From: Glomus cerebriforme | Taxonomy: Eukaryota; Glomeromycota; Glomeromycetes; Glomerales; Glomeraceae | Direction: 5' to 3' | NCBI GenBank assembly: GCA_003550305.1 | Contig: QKYT01000166.1 | Location: 147,067-164,809 of the forward strand | Length of the DNA stretch: 17,743 nucleotides | Shown: piece after piece, positions 1-8,555 of the stretch | Numbering within the stretch: position 1 is the stretch's first letter | How the letters are laid out: every line of letters begins with the position of its first letter | The notes under the pieces: model-generated | What the model was told of the DNA's origin: nothing | Seen by the model: only the letters and a program-made list of their open reading frames with translations | Databases searched by the model: none | Made by a program: the position numbers and the translations under genes

Positions 1-390
1 AAAAAAAGCAAAAAAAAAAAATAATTAATAAAATATTTGATGAAAAAAATAAAGGATCAAAGAAAAATAATGAGTCTCCCAGAAGTCCAAGAAACCATCA
101 CTAAAGAAAAAAAAAAGTAAAAAACAAATATTAATAGAATATTTGACGAAATAAAAGTAAATTATCAATGAAAATAACTCACCATTAGACTCCAAAAAGT
201 TCAAGAAACTAATACTAAAGAAAAGAAAAGCAAAAGAAATGTCAATAACGTCCCTAAACGAAAAAAGAACACAAAAAAGAATAAAAAAATAAAGAAATCT
301 TACCATTAGTCTCCAAGAAGTCCAAAAAGCCGTTACTAAAGAAAAAAAAGTAAAAATAAAGTCTACAAAAAGAAAAACTATAATCCACAA
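1..390. repeat. A-rich tandem repeat, three diverged copies
   Basis: Three copies of a roughly 115-bp purine-rich unit can be aligned on a core reading AGTCTCCNAGAAGTCCAAGA followed by a CTAAAGAAAA stretch. The core begins at 73, 187 and 308, giving periods of 114 and 121 bp. The minus strand stays open through this stretch only because it is T-rich and would encode almost pure Phe, Ile, Ser and Leu, so I do not call a gene. It is a low-complexity minisatellite that continues off the left edge of the window. Confidence 0.7.
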
Positions 391-575
391 AAAATTGTGC
401 GACCCCCATTTCAGACCATATAAAAAAGGTTTCGTCTGAATTTTCGTCCTTCGACCCTAATTTTAGATTTCGGCCTGATTTTCAAATTTTGACTGGAGTT
501 TCATTTCAAAATGATTGGCCGAATATCGAATCCTGAAATTATGCCAAAATTCCAGAGTTTCAACAACATGTATAA
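390..575. other. G+C-richer foreign-looking segment, possible repetitive element fragment
   Basis: This stretch is richer in G and C than its surroundings and contains repeated TTTCGNCC/GGCCGAA-like words (for example around 429-480 and 517-525). It joins abruptly to the decayed leucine-rich-repeat gene near 576 and supplies that reading frame with about 35 unrelated C-terminal codons. I infer it is the end of a dispersed repeat inserted into or recombined with the gene. No terminal repeats or target duplication can be seen here. Confidence 0.35.
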
Positions 576-1135
576 TAGTTATATCAGTAATTTTACAAAA
601 GCTAAGGTTGAAATGCTGGAGTATTGAATAAGAGTGAATAATATTACAAATTGATATTTCAGAAAACTCTGTACGTTTAGAAATATTTAGACATTCTAAT
701 TTATGACATGAATTTGCAATTGCACATAAGCCTTCATCATTTTCTACAAAACTACTGCATAAAGCGGATATATTAAGATAATTCAAGTTTGGATATGATT
801 CCATTATTAGCTTTAGAACTTTACCAATAAACTTGAACTTCATACTTTTTCCAAAACCTAAATGAATTATATTTAGGAATATGCATACAATACTTTTGAT
901 TTTTTTATTTGAAAGTGAATAGTAATGTGTTATTTTAAGGTGAGTTAATTTTGAGCTATAAACTGGTTTTCTTCTTTCTTCAGGTACTATTTTTAAAAAT
1001 CTTTCCAATCAAAATTTATCATCTATTTTATTTTCCTTTAGCTCAATATACCTTCATAGAATAGAGCATCACATCTGTATCACAATTGTTCAACAAATAG
1101 AGTGGGATAAAAGGATTTATCTATTGCTAAAAAAT
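576..1135 (-). pseudogene. Decayed F-box/leucine-rich-repeat protein
   Basis: Reading leftwards from about 1135, fragments in shifting frames resemble the start of a fungal F-box/LRR protein, including a YRC motif near 1080 and then an IELKENKIDDK stretch. From 1008 one frame is open and reads cysteine-containing LRRs such as YPNLNYLNIS, CHKLECLNIS and ILQHFNLSFC, spaced about 26 residues apart as in AMN1-type repeats of SCF substrate-recognition proteins. The open frame begins after an in-frame TGA and has no ATG at its start. An upstream frameshift and a further TGA near 1064 show the gene is broken. The 3' end runs at 576 into unrelated sequence, so only about four repeats survive. Intact family members would bind Skp1 through the F-box and choose ubiquitination targets. 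Family-level assignment is fairly secure; any specific target is unknown. Confidence 0.7.
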
Positions 1136-1320
1136 GTAAAATCTGTTCTAATAGTTCTAGTAAATAAAAAATGATTGATTGCATCATAAATATTCCATTT
1201 TATATGTTGTATCTTCAAATGAAAAAAATAAAATTACATGATCACTGCTCTGGACTAGCTGGCAGAAAAATATAATGATAGGAAGCCAAGTAAAAATAAA
1301 ACCATAAAATAAAAAAAAAA
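1009..1320. other. Gene remnant then AT-rich sequence
   Basis: The first 120 bp hold the frameshifted start of the LRR relic read on the minus strand. Beyond about 1135 I see AT-rich DNA with no recognisable gene, RNA or promoter. A short richer word, GATCACTGCTCTGGACTAGC near 1240, has no clear partner in the window. Confidence 0.4.
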
Positions 1321-1705
1321 TGAAGTTAGTAAGAAACAAAATATAAGATAGAAATAATAAAAAAAAAAAAATAATAAATAAAAAACATACCTTTATTAAT
1401 TGTAAAACTGAAAGAACTAAAAGATCTAAAAAAAANTGAAATAAAATTAGTGAAAAATGAAATATGAAATATGAAACAGAAACAATAAAAACAAATAAAA
1501 AAAAAAGAGTAAGAAATGAAACGTAAAGTAAAAAATAACTAAACCTTAATTGCAGAACTAGAAGGACTAAAGGACTTAAAAATAATAAAATAGAGTTAGT
1601 AAGAAATAAAGTATAAGAATATAAGTTAGAAATAAAAATAAAAGAAAAGAACTGAGAAAATGAATCTATACTGAAAACAAGATTTGATAATATATAAATA
1701 AACAT
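1320..1705. repeat. Second A-rich tandem repeat, three diverged copies
   Basis: A unit with the core GTTAGTAAGAAA followed by a TATAAGA-type run starts near 1325, 1446 and 1595. In the last two copies it is preceded by CTTNATTGNAGAACTNNAAGNACTAAA-type sequence. Periods are about 121 and 149 bp, differing by A-run length. The long T-rich minus-strand frame across it encodes only hydrophobic low-complexity residues and contains an N, so I treat it as repeat, not gene. Its A-rich style matches the array at 1-390, with the LRR relic between them. Confidence 0.6.
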
Positions 1706-1761
1706 GACGCGATCATGTGACCAATTAAAAATATTAAATTTGCCACGTGATCAAAGACCCA

Positions 1762-2110
1762 GATGACAATACATAACCGAAATGTATGATAGGTTATGCT
1801 AATTATATTGTATTTTAAAATACTTTTTTAGAAATAATTGTCAAAATGTTCAGTACATGAGCCACAACAATTTTTTTACAAAAAATTTATTTTTTCAAAA
1901 AAAAAAGACTTTAATAAACTATTTTTACCTTTTGAAATTATATTTAGGAGTGTATTTTTGGTCATTCTGCAAGTTTACTTAGAATGATAATGAAGGTTTT
2001 TGTTGTAAATTTTGACTTATACGTATTTTTTTAAAAATATATACCATACATATCAAATAGTATAATCAGCATAACCTGTTACACATTTTGGTCATGTGGT
2101 AACAATCATC
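1762..2110. mobile_element. Non-autonomous element with about 50-bp terminal inverted repeats
   Basis: The left arm (1762-1810) and the reverse complement of the right arm (2061-2110) align over about 50 bp. The best-matched part is AGGTTATGCT followed by ATTATA on the left and AGGTTATGCT followed by GATTATA on the reversed right, with AAATGT words further out. The interior of about 250 bp is AT-rich and has no gene. The size and structure fit a MITE. Arms have diverged, mostly at C/T and G/A sites. Just outside both arms lie short palindromic words (CATGTGACC, CACGTGATC, GGTCATGTGG), so the true ends may be further out, and no clean target duplication was found. Confidence 0.5.
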
Positions 2111-2570
2111 CAAGTGACAATCACTTAGGTAACAATTATTCAGGTGATGTTTAGCAATTTTTATTTTATTAATATATTAATATATTAATATTGTATGTAA
2201 ATAGTTCAATATTATATGCAAATAAACTTTTGATCTTCAATATTGTACAATAATTAAAATATAGGTCAAATAAAATCAGCATAATCCTATAAGACTATGT
2301 AATAATAACTTATTATATAAGTAATAATTTTGTATCAACTTATATTATTTATATAAATAAAACTATTTAATATAAATATATTTTATCCATATTAATATTT
2401 TTAAAAAATATATCAATTTAGGAAAAAAAAATTTTTAAAATATACTTTTCTAATATAGACCAAATAATAATTTTACTATATTATTTAATTTTATAATTTG
2501 AAATTTTATATGTTAATATAGTTTCAATATATTAGAATAATACATATTAAACTTGGATGCCAAAAATCTT
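2111..2570. other. AT-rich spacer without genes
   Basis: This stretch contains a short hairpin word AAGTGACAATCACTT (2112-2126), an ATTAATAT microsatellite (about 2168-2192) and two related words TTCAATATTNTATGCAAAT / TTCAATATTGTACAAT near 2206 and 2237. AATCAGCATAATCCTATAAG near 2274 resembles the inner end of the 2061-2110 inverted arm and may be part of a further degraded copy. No open frame or RNA gene is supported. Confidence 0.5.
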
Positions 2571-2960
2571 TTGGTTATATGCTAAATCCTAAAATATTTT
2601 AGTATATACAAGTTGCTGAAATCCTAAATCCTAAATTGATACCAAAATCCCAAATTATTACTGAAATCTGTTATTTCTTTAAGAAAATTTTTTTTTCAAT
2701 TTACTTTATATGATTATGACTGAATTACTACTAAAATCTATGATTTATGAATTTTAGAATTTTGGCATCAATTTGGGATTTGGGATTTGGGATTTCAGCA
2801 AATTTCTAAAATTGCATTTCTAAGGCTAGTCCCAAAATTAGTTCATCAAAAATCTGAAATCTGAAATTCTGAAACTAAAATTTAAAATCATTTTGGCATG
2901 CCAAAATATATACTAAAATCTGAAATTAATGCCAAAATCTGAAATAGATGCCAAATTATA
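2571..2960. repeat. Fold-back repeat family built on TTTGGGA / TCCCAAA
   Basis: The left arm at about 2614-2656 (TGCTGAAATCCTAAATCCTAAATTGATACC...) is the imperfect inverse of the right arm at about 2747-2803 (…GGCATCAATTTGGGATTTGGG..., ending GGGATTTCAGCA). The right arm has three GGGATTT units and the left has two, with C changed to T in them. Further copies of a TGCCAAAATCTGAAAT word run from 2571 to 2960, and 2891-2906 is a perfect 16-bp palindrome TTTTGGCATGCCAAAA. This looks like an old fold-back or MITE family. No coding sequence is present. Confidence 0.55.
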
Positions 2961-3192
2961 AACTTAATGCTAAAATTTAAATTAGGTAGAAATTCGCAAA
3001 ATTTACAATAATTTTCTCATTTATTTTAAATTTATATAAAATTACATATTTTTTATATAAGAAAATAAAAAATATAGATATGATGTAAGCAAATATTTGA
3101 TAATTATTACAAGATGCAGTAAATGTAATCTCTTTAGAATTAGGAAAAAAAATCAAGAAAAAAAAAAGGTTTAAGCACCAAAAAAAATTATA
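2961..3192. other. AT-rich spacer
   Basis: No gene is visible. The minus-strand frame here encodes low-complexity Phe/Ile/Lys-rich sequence, and its upstream end lies inside the neighbouring MITE, so it is judged accidental. Confidence 0.5.
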
Positions 3193-3389
3193 CAATAAGA
3201 CCTCTATAAGTGTACTCTCTATAAGTGCATACATTATATAAATTCTCTTTAAGTGCACGGTATGCTTGATCCCAACTTATATTAACTCTATATATTTTAC
3301 TCTCTATAAATGCACACCCTCTTTAAGTACATATTCTGCTATTTTTTTACTATGATCCCAAAAGGGGTGCACTTAGAGAGGTATCACTG
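3193..3389. mobile_element. MITE with TA target duplication, pogo/Tc1-mariner type
   Basis: The element starts CAATAAGACCTCTATAAGTG and its other end, reversed, starts CAGTGATACCTCTCTAAGTG. About 20 of the 25 outermost bases match when the flanking TA is included. A TA dinucleotide lies directly outside each end (3191-3192 and 3390-3391), as expected for Tc1/mariner-superfamily integration. The CAGNNATACCTC style of end recalls Tigger/pogo elements (family knowledge, not checked by search). At 197 bp it has no coding capacity and would depend on a transposase elsewhere. It contains five direct copies and one inverted copy of a CTCTATAAGTGCA-type motif. Confidence 0.75.
3202..3380. repeat. Six copies of a CTCTATAAGTGCA motif inside the MITE
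   Basis: Direct copies lie at 3202-3214, 3217-3229, 3245-3257, 3302-3314 and 3319-3331, and an inverted copy at 3368-3380. Variants differ by one or two bases (CTCTTTAAGTGCA, CTCTATAAATGCA). Such internal repeats of the terminal motif can serve as extra transposase-binding sites in DNA transposons; that role is inferred here. Confidence 0.7.
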
Positions 3390-3661
3390 TAAACCAAATA
3401 TATAAAAAATTGATTTTAAAACTTCTTAAAATAAAAAATTATCTGTAATATATAAGAAAAAATTAAATATATAAATTAGTTTAATAATTAATACATAAAT
3501 AATTTAAGAAAGAGATATCACCTTCTTTCTCTTTGTGAATTATTTCTTCTTTCTCCTTCTTAAATATTCATATATTTGCTATAGATTTTCTCATCAATCA
3601 TAACTAAAAAAGTATAATATTTAATTTTTATTTTGTATAAATTATTATTTTTAAAATAAAA
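3390..3661. other. AT-rich sequence, possible last exon of the Myb/SANT-like relic
   Basis: On the minus strand around 3510-3605 there is a short stretch starting with ATG that reads MIDEKIYSKYMNI, then a TAA and an Arg/Glu-rich run. It may be a further exon of the neighbouring relic, but no splice sites decide the matter. The remainder is AT-rich with no feature. Confidence 0.3.
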
Positions 3662-4020
3662 TTATTTAGTAAATTAGTCCTTACTATCTGGTCTTTTTCA
3701 TGGCTCTTCCTCAAATAATTCAAAGTATAATTTTCTATTTCATGTATTATGATCTTTATTATCCCCCAACCTATATACTACTTGGTCCTAAAAAAATATT
3801 AATATATAAATAATAATGTATTAAAATAATAAAATTTTTCATTTCGTTTTCATTTGCGATCCCATGTATCTAGTACCAAAATATTCATTAATTTTCTTTG
3901 TGATACTCCTCCAAAACCCAGCTTGATTTCAACTTGCTAAGCTCTAAAATTCATTATTCCTGCTCATTCTTTGATCGAGCAAGTATTCGTACTATTCATC
4001 TGTCCAAATTATTCTAATTT
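3662..4020 (-). pseudogene. Decayed Myb/SANT-like DNA-binding protein
   Basis: Reading leftwards from about 4013, one frame gives WTDE, stop, YEYLLDQRM, then a stop, SLAS, stop, NQAGFWRSITKKINEYFGT and RYMGSQMKTK followed by a stop. After an AT-rich gap ending TTTTTTTAG (about 3799), which looks like an intron, it resumes with DQVVYRLGDNKDH and KLYFELFEEEP and ends near 3662. The pattern of W, FW, I..KIN and a K..W.. end is that of Myb/SANT or trihelix DNA-binding domains. At least seven stops interrupt it. They fall where Trp or Gln would fit, so each is explained by one transition. The intron donor is no longer a recognisable GT. Such proteins occur as fungal regulators and also as the second protein of PIF/Harbinger transposons; no evidence here separates these. 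Confidence 0.5.
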
Positions 4021-4526
4021 GATTATAATAATTTACTATATGAGGTTGAAGAATTCAAATGCAAGGTATTATATTATTTATTATTCTGGAAACATTAAAA
4101 AAAAATTTGAAATATTTTAGAAATCTTATCTCTTTTTATAAATATAATCCTCATATCGAATTTGTACTTATGCAATTATGAATGAATGAATCAGTATTCG
4201 AATTACTAATGCAATTAACCGAATAAGTAATCAACTAATGAGTAATTAACTAATAAGTAATAATTTTGTAATGATTGTATAATAAAATCTAACAACAACA
4301 AATATGAGTATGTGACAAATTATTGGATTGAAATTGGATTGAGTTTGGATTGAACAAAAATCAATAATTTTTATATTAATTATTAATAAAAATTTGAATA
4401 TTTTAAAAACAGATTAAAAATGGATTGAAAATGGATTGAAAATTTTGATTATCACTCAGTTGTGACATTTAGTATATTATACTAATTTAAGAATAATAGA
4501 CAATTTAAAAATTCATGGTATACTAA
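4021..4526. repeat. AT-rich flank with short tandem repeats next to the hAT relic
   Basis: An 11-bp unit ATTGGATTGAA repeats three times at 4322-4354 and reappears as ATGGATTGAAA twice at 4420-4441. Around 4214-4262 there is a short tandem of GTAATNAACTAATNA. These lie just beyond the 3' end of the hAT transposase relic and could be its subterminal repeats, but no matching cluster is seen past the other end near 7081. No gene is seen in this stretch. Confidence 0.4.
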
Positions 4527-4593
4527 TTAATCAATAAATTTTAATGCAAGTTCTGAGATATTATAATTCTTTACTGATTCTTCTTCAGAAATA

Positions 4594-4665
4594 TCATTAT
4601 TATTATTATCATCATTATTATTAATATTATTATTATTTTCTTCATTATCATTATCTTCTAGATCT
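4594..4665. repeat. ATT/ATC trinucleotide microsatellite inside the hAT relic
   Basis: A run of ATT with interspersed ATC triplets on the plus strand encodes the Asn/Asp-rich acidic stretch near the C-terminus of the transposase relic on the minus strand. It is in frame with the hAT reading frame, so it expanded within coding sequence. Confidence 0.7.
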
Positions 4666-5646
4666 CTAATAAATAGAACTTGATCTAGTACATTAAATAT
4701 CTCCTCTAATATTAATACTGACATTATATAATTTGAAATTTTATTAGACTCTACTAATATTCTTTCAGGTTTGCTATCCTCAAAATCCTTCTCAAGGTTA
4801 TCCAAAGATTCATCAACCATAACTTTTAATTTATCTTTAGAATATTTTGAATTCACATATTTTAATTCATCATTTGCTTTTGAAACATAATATGATCAAA
4901 TCTTAGCTATAAATTCAACTTTTGATATTTATAAGTTAAGTCTTTTCTTGCCATAGAACTATCTGAGAATTGAGAATACTCTCTTGCAACTAGCGCTGTG
5001 AGGTATAATGGATAGAATATAAAGAGCAAATTCTTGCAAATAATTGCTAGTATCATCAACGATAAGTTATTATAACATAGGAGGTTTATCTGAATCTCTA
5101 ATTATTTTGGTATAAGGTTCTAGTTTAAGTTTATATTTACGCATTTGAGAAAGAAGCTCCTCATATGATTTTTAGTTATTTCCCATCTTTTTCCAAATAC
5201 TACCAGTGGCTGAAGCAATTAAAAAATATTTTTTACTTTGTAACTCTTGTGCTATAAAAATAATTATCATTATTAGCTATTATTTGTTATATAAATAAAA
5301 AAAATATATATATTTTTTTATATATCTCGAAATCTTAGATATAAAAAGTAAACTAACAGATATAAAGAAACATTAAATTCCTCCCATCTTTTGTTAAATG
5401 CCTGTATTGCATATTTCTGAAATAATACTAAATTACTTGAATTGAAATTTTTGATTTTGTAAACCAAATGAATCATTTGAATGAATGCATCAGCCAAATT
5501 AATTTGGTTTTCTTTAAGCATTAATATTGCATTTTTGATAGGTCAGAGCAGTTTAGCTAAAGTATTAACTTTATCATAAAAATCAGTTCTTTTAAGAATT
5601 TTTTTAACAGTAAAATTAATAATTTCTCAGAATGATTAGTTATTAC

Positions 5647-5714
5647 CTAAATAATAAAGTTAATATTTAGTTAAATATATATCTTAAATAAATTAAAAAT
5701 ATAATAAATATTAC
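5647..5714 (-). other. Intron in the hAT relic
   Basis: On the minus strand the sequence begins GTAATATTTA after a KWALDE reading and ends ATTATTTAG before VITNHSEKLL. Removing 68 bp joins two parts of the transposase frame in register. The short, AT-rich form fits fungal introns. Confidence 0.6.
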
Positions 5715-6336
5715 TTCATCAAGAGCCCATTTTATTCTAACAATTGAATAAATTGCCTCATACATAGATGTTCATCTTGTTTTAATAAAAGTTTTCAATC
5801 CACCACCTTCAATTTTTAGAATCTTTGCAGATTCAGTTAATAAATTATTGCAAATATATGATGCTTTAAATAATTGGTAACACTATTACAAGCAACTAAA
5901 ATTTTAGAAGCTATTCTGTGATCTATTAAAATTAATATATTATTTAATATAATGAATTCTTTCATTGTGAATTTGTGATGCTAAGAGAGCATAAATTAAC
6001 TAATTAAAAGAAAAATTAATAAAATATTATCCAAGATTGACTTCGTGATTAGATTTATAAAATGAGCGATACATTTTAAATTTAATATTAAGGGATACTT
6101 TTTAGAAATAATTTTTCAAGCTAATCAAACATTTAATACATTGTTAATAATAACTGCAATAAATATTTTTGTCCCAATCTTTTCTATAATCTTTTTTATT
6201 TCAGACATGGGGAATTCTCCAGTATAATAAGATGAAGAAAAATCCTGGAAACGATAAAAATATTACTAATTGAAAGGAGTTAATATGATAAAATTATATA
6301 TGGAAAGAGTACTTGTACTAGTCCAACCATCCAAGG

Positions 6337-6406
6337 CTAATAAATAATAATAAATTTATTATTATAATACTAGTGGATTTATATAATGAAAAGTTAAAAT
6401 AATTAC
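6337..6406 (-). other. Intron in the hAT relic
   Basis: The donor GTAATTATTT and the acceptor TTATTAG bound a 70-bp AT-rich stretch on the minus strand. Its removal joins KNLMF to ALDGWTS across a split Ala codon, restoring the conserved hAT LDGWT block. That fit to the family makes this the best-supported intron in the window. Confidence 0.75.
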
Positions 6407-7081
6407 CAAACATTAAATTTTTGGAATGCTCTAATTCTTTATTAATAGCTTGATTAACTCATAAAGTTTTTTGATTAAGAAGAGACTAAAGTACTTTTTG
6501 TGAAGGAGGACAATAATTTGAATGTAATTAATATAACAATTCATGAAAAAATGGACTATCGATTATAGCAAATGGTATTTTACAACAAACAAAAGCTCAA
6601 ATAAGTGCTCGATCAATAATTGCTACTTTGTTTGGTGATAATTCTTGATTCTCATAATAATCTTCAATCTCAGATTGAACTTAATAAAATAATTAAAAAA
6701 AATAATTAACTTAAAAGTTAAAATATGGATATACAATTAATAAGTAATATAATTAATTCTACTATTAGAACTTCTCCTTCTCTTATTAAAAATTATTGAT
6801 TGACTTGATTCTTGTGAAATAATAGAAGCTATTTCATCTTTCAAGAAGTTCTTTGCAGTAAGATATTCAAGCCAGTAGTTTTGAATATCTTCAGGACAGT
6901 CAGTACACTCATTAGTAAGATGAGATTGTAATATATTTATATATGCGCGTGGCTATTTTTTATGGCACAACTTGCATTTTCCAGAAAAATGGCCTAAAGA
7001 CTTTAATAAAACTTGTATGAAATATTTCCAGACTTCATCCTATTTATGATCGCTTCTACCTTTAGAATTTTGTCTAGTCAT

Positions 7082-7609
7082 AATAGGATAAAAAAAAAAA
7101 TTGATAAACTATATATTTTGTATAATGTAAATGAAACCAGTTATATATTTAATTACTTAATTTTAATTGGCTAATTTTAATTTGGCATATAGGCTAATCA
7201 TACTCATTTCACTAAGTGCATTTTGTAATGTAACCTGATCTATACTACTAAAATATGTGATACTTTAAATTTAGAGCTAATTGCTGCTCTTAATGATAAA
7301 AAAAAATTTTTTTTTTTACTATTGGAATCACAAATTTCAGATTAGTTATAGATTAGTTTGATAAGGATTTATTGCAAAATTAAGAAAATATTAGAAGAGG
7401 CTAGTTTTCTAATAACTGTTACTTTTTTATTTTTACTATTCGAATTTCAAAAATTTTTAATAAAAAAACAGAAAATACATAAAAAAAACTTTTTGTAACA
7501 CTTTAATCACCCTATGGTAAGTAAATTTACTTTCTTTATGAATAATATACATGTTTATTAATTTAACTATTAAATGTTTACAATATAGTTTGCAAGAATT
7601 TTTTATTAG
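7082..7609. other. AT-rich spacer between the hAT relic and the split host gene
   Basis: I see no gene, RNA or clear repeat here. A long T-tract preceded by A-tract (about 7301-7318) is a local hairpin-prone site. Terminal inverted repeats of the hAT element should lie in this stretch but none was recognised. Confidence 0.45.
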
Positions 7610-7940
7610 AATTATTCTAATAACCCTTATATATACACTCAGTATATAGCTGAAGAAAAGATTTTTCACTCAAAATATAAAATAATAGCACTTGGGCAAT
7701 ATTTACAAAATGTTAAATATACACAAAAAAGTGGCTGTGATCAAAACGCTATTTAATATCAAATCCCTAATGGATATATCATAAAGACAGAAGTTGCAGA
7801 CCAAATGCTGTGTTGTGAAACAAAGTATACTTTTGCAAATAAAGTTTTATATACAATTATATGGAAAGAAGATTAAGCAGAATGGGTAGTATCTAATAAG
7901 CGGTCTGCTAGTGGAACTGTAAATAAATGCATTTTTAAAG
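7610..7940 (+). pseudogene. 5' part of a host gene split by the retrotransposon
   Basis: A plus-strand frame opens after a TAG at 7607-7609 and reads protein-like sequence. Blocks include YIAEEKIFHSKY, QYLQNVKYTQKSGCDQNAI, YQIPNGYIIKTEVADQMLC and EWVVSNKRSASGTVNKC. Two TAA stops (7754-7756 and 7874-7876) interrupt it, each one transition away from CAA. A good intron donor, GTATTT, follows at 7941. The WVVSNKRSASGTVNK style, followed by SGIHIFGFDIE after the retrotransposon, matches a repeated protein family I associate with Rhizophagus genomes from memory. I cannot name a function. The true 5' end was not found; the gene is degraded there too. Confidence 0.55.
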
Positions 7941-8016
7941 GTATTTAATTATTTATTTTCAGGAAATTAAATTTATATTAATATTCTTTAAAAAAATTAA
8001 ATACACATTTTTACGC
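7941..8016 (+). other. Candidate intron start of the split host gene, retroelement insertion site
   Basis: The sequence GTATTTAATTATTTATTTTCAG (7941-7962) has both a donor and an acceptor-like end but is only 22 bp. The reading frame is not convincingly resumed right after it. I think the intron is longer and that the retrotransposon landed in it at 8017, so that the downstream exon begins near 15864. The AT-rich bases 7963-8012 would then be intron. Confidence 0.4.
8013..8016. repeat. Left target-site duplication ACGC
   Basis: ACGC lies directly before the 5' LTR and again directly after the 3' LTR (15807-15810). A 4-bp duplication is within the usual 4-6 bp for Ty3/gypsy elements and fixes both LTR borders. 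A fifth base does not match. Confidence 0.75.
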
Positions 8017-8238
8017 TGTTAGTATGAAACATTACTGTGCCGATTTACTGCGTCGTACTGTGCCACTTTATGATCGTGATTTCTATGATCACGGTGATCT
8101 TAATGATAGTAATGATATTAATGATCTTAGTGATAGTTAAGATAGTTAGGATAGTTAAGATATTTATTATATTTATTATATTTATTATATTAGTTATATT
8201 TAAGATAGTTAATATCTTTTTATTATATTTTATTTTTG

Positions 8239-8246
8239 TATAAATA
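8239..8246 (+). promoter_or_regulatory. TATA box of the retrotransposon promoter
   Basis: TATAAATA lies 222 bp into the LTR, ahead of the likely R/U5 part, and is repeated at 15579-15586 in the 3' LTR. Transcription would start a few tens of bases downstream. It is inferred from sequence only. Confidence 0.55.
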
Positions 8247-8296
8247 TCCTGAGAATTTTATTAAGTTCTCTTCAGTTCTTGTAACTTCAATTGAAT

Positions 8297-8302
8297 AATA
8301 AA
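8297..8302 (+). terminator. Candidate polyadenylation signal AATAAA in the LTR
   Basis: AATAAA occurs about 50 bp downstream of the TATA box. The copy in the 3' LTR (15637-15642) is the one that would be used to end the element transcript. Confidence 0.45.
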
Positions 8303-8466
8303 ATAACTTTTACCTAAAAATTCCTATACCATTTACCAATTAAAGAGCGAACTGTATTTAATAAATTATTGTTACTTCTATCGTTAAACTTAATTAATTT
8401 TTCATTTTCAAACATAAAGAAGAAAAGTTAAAGATAAAGGAATCAAGAATACGATTAGACGTAATA

Positions 8467-8555
8467 AGTGATTCCTGCCAGGTTACCTCTTTAATTGATA
8501 GTATAGTAAAGAAAGAATTAAGAGACTAAGAAATTAGAAATGCCTTGAGAAGTGT
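8467..8555 (+). other. Leader between 5' LTR and ORF1
   Basis: The leader starts AGTGATTCCTGCCAGGTTACC. A tRNA primer-binding site normally starts TGG within a few bases of the LTR, and none is present here. The element may use an unusual or internal tRNA region, self-priming as in Tf1-type elements, or a mutated site. Upstream in-frame TAG at 8535-8537 makes the ATG at 8556 the first usable start of ORF1. Confidence 0.5.

Larger units (their letters stand above)
4527..7081 (-). pseudogene. Broken hAT-family transposase gene with BED zinc finger and dimerisation domain
   Basis: The gene reads from an ATG near 7081 down to the TAA at 4527-4529. The N-terminal part (about 7040-6900) is a BED-type zinc finger, with GKCKLC and LTNECTDCPEDI supplying the Cys/His ligands. 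Then come PFAIIDSPFFHELL (about 6570), the LDGWTSTSTLSIYNF block (about 6310) typical of the hAT catalytic region, TGEFPMSEIKKIIEKIG (about 6200), and the C-terminal dimerisation motif LSIIPHSASCKRVFS (about 5020). The C-terminus has an Asn/Asp-rich run encoded by an AAT/GAT microsatellite. Introns at 6337-6406 and 5647-5714 have GT..AG ends and join the frame correctly. More than ten stops interrupt the frame, mostly where Gln, Trp or Arg is expected. The protein would cut and paste its own element; this copy cannot. Terminal inverted repeats were not identified. Confidence 0.85.
8017..8466 (+). repeat. 5' LTR
   Basis: The 450 bp begin TGTTAG and end GTAATA. They match the 3' LTR with eight differences and no gaps (8039, 8041, 8053, 8084, 8093, 8114, 8460, 8465). 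All eight are transitions. The middle 345 bp are identical apart from two N bases in the 3' copy. U3 contains GATNATAGTTAAGAT-like internal repeats (about 8100-8165) and a TTATTATAT run. Confidence 0.93.

Noticed and set aside
25..390. A minus-strand membrane protein
   Set aside because: The hydrophobic run is produced by A-rich tandem repeats and has no domain or mixed composition.
1184..1705. A minus-strand hydrophobic protein of 173 residues
   Set aside because: It lies on the second A-rich tandem repeat, contains an N, and is low complexity.
2977..3258. A minus-strand small protein
   Set aside because: Low-complexity AT-driven frame whose start lies inside the MITE.
8037..8243. A short hydrophobic plus-strand protein at the start of the LTR
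   Set aside because: It is within U3 of the LTR, arises from ATGATx repeats, and would be present in both LTRs.
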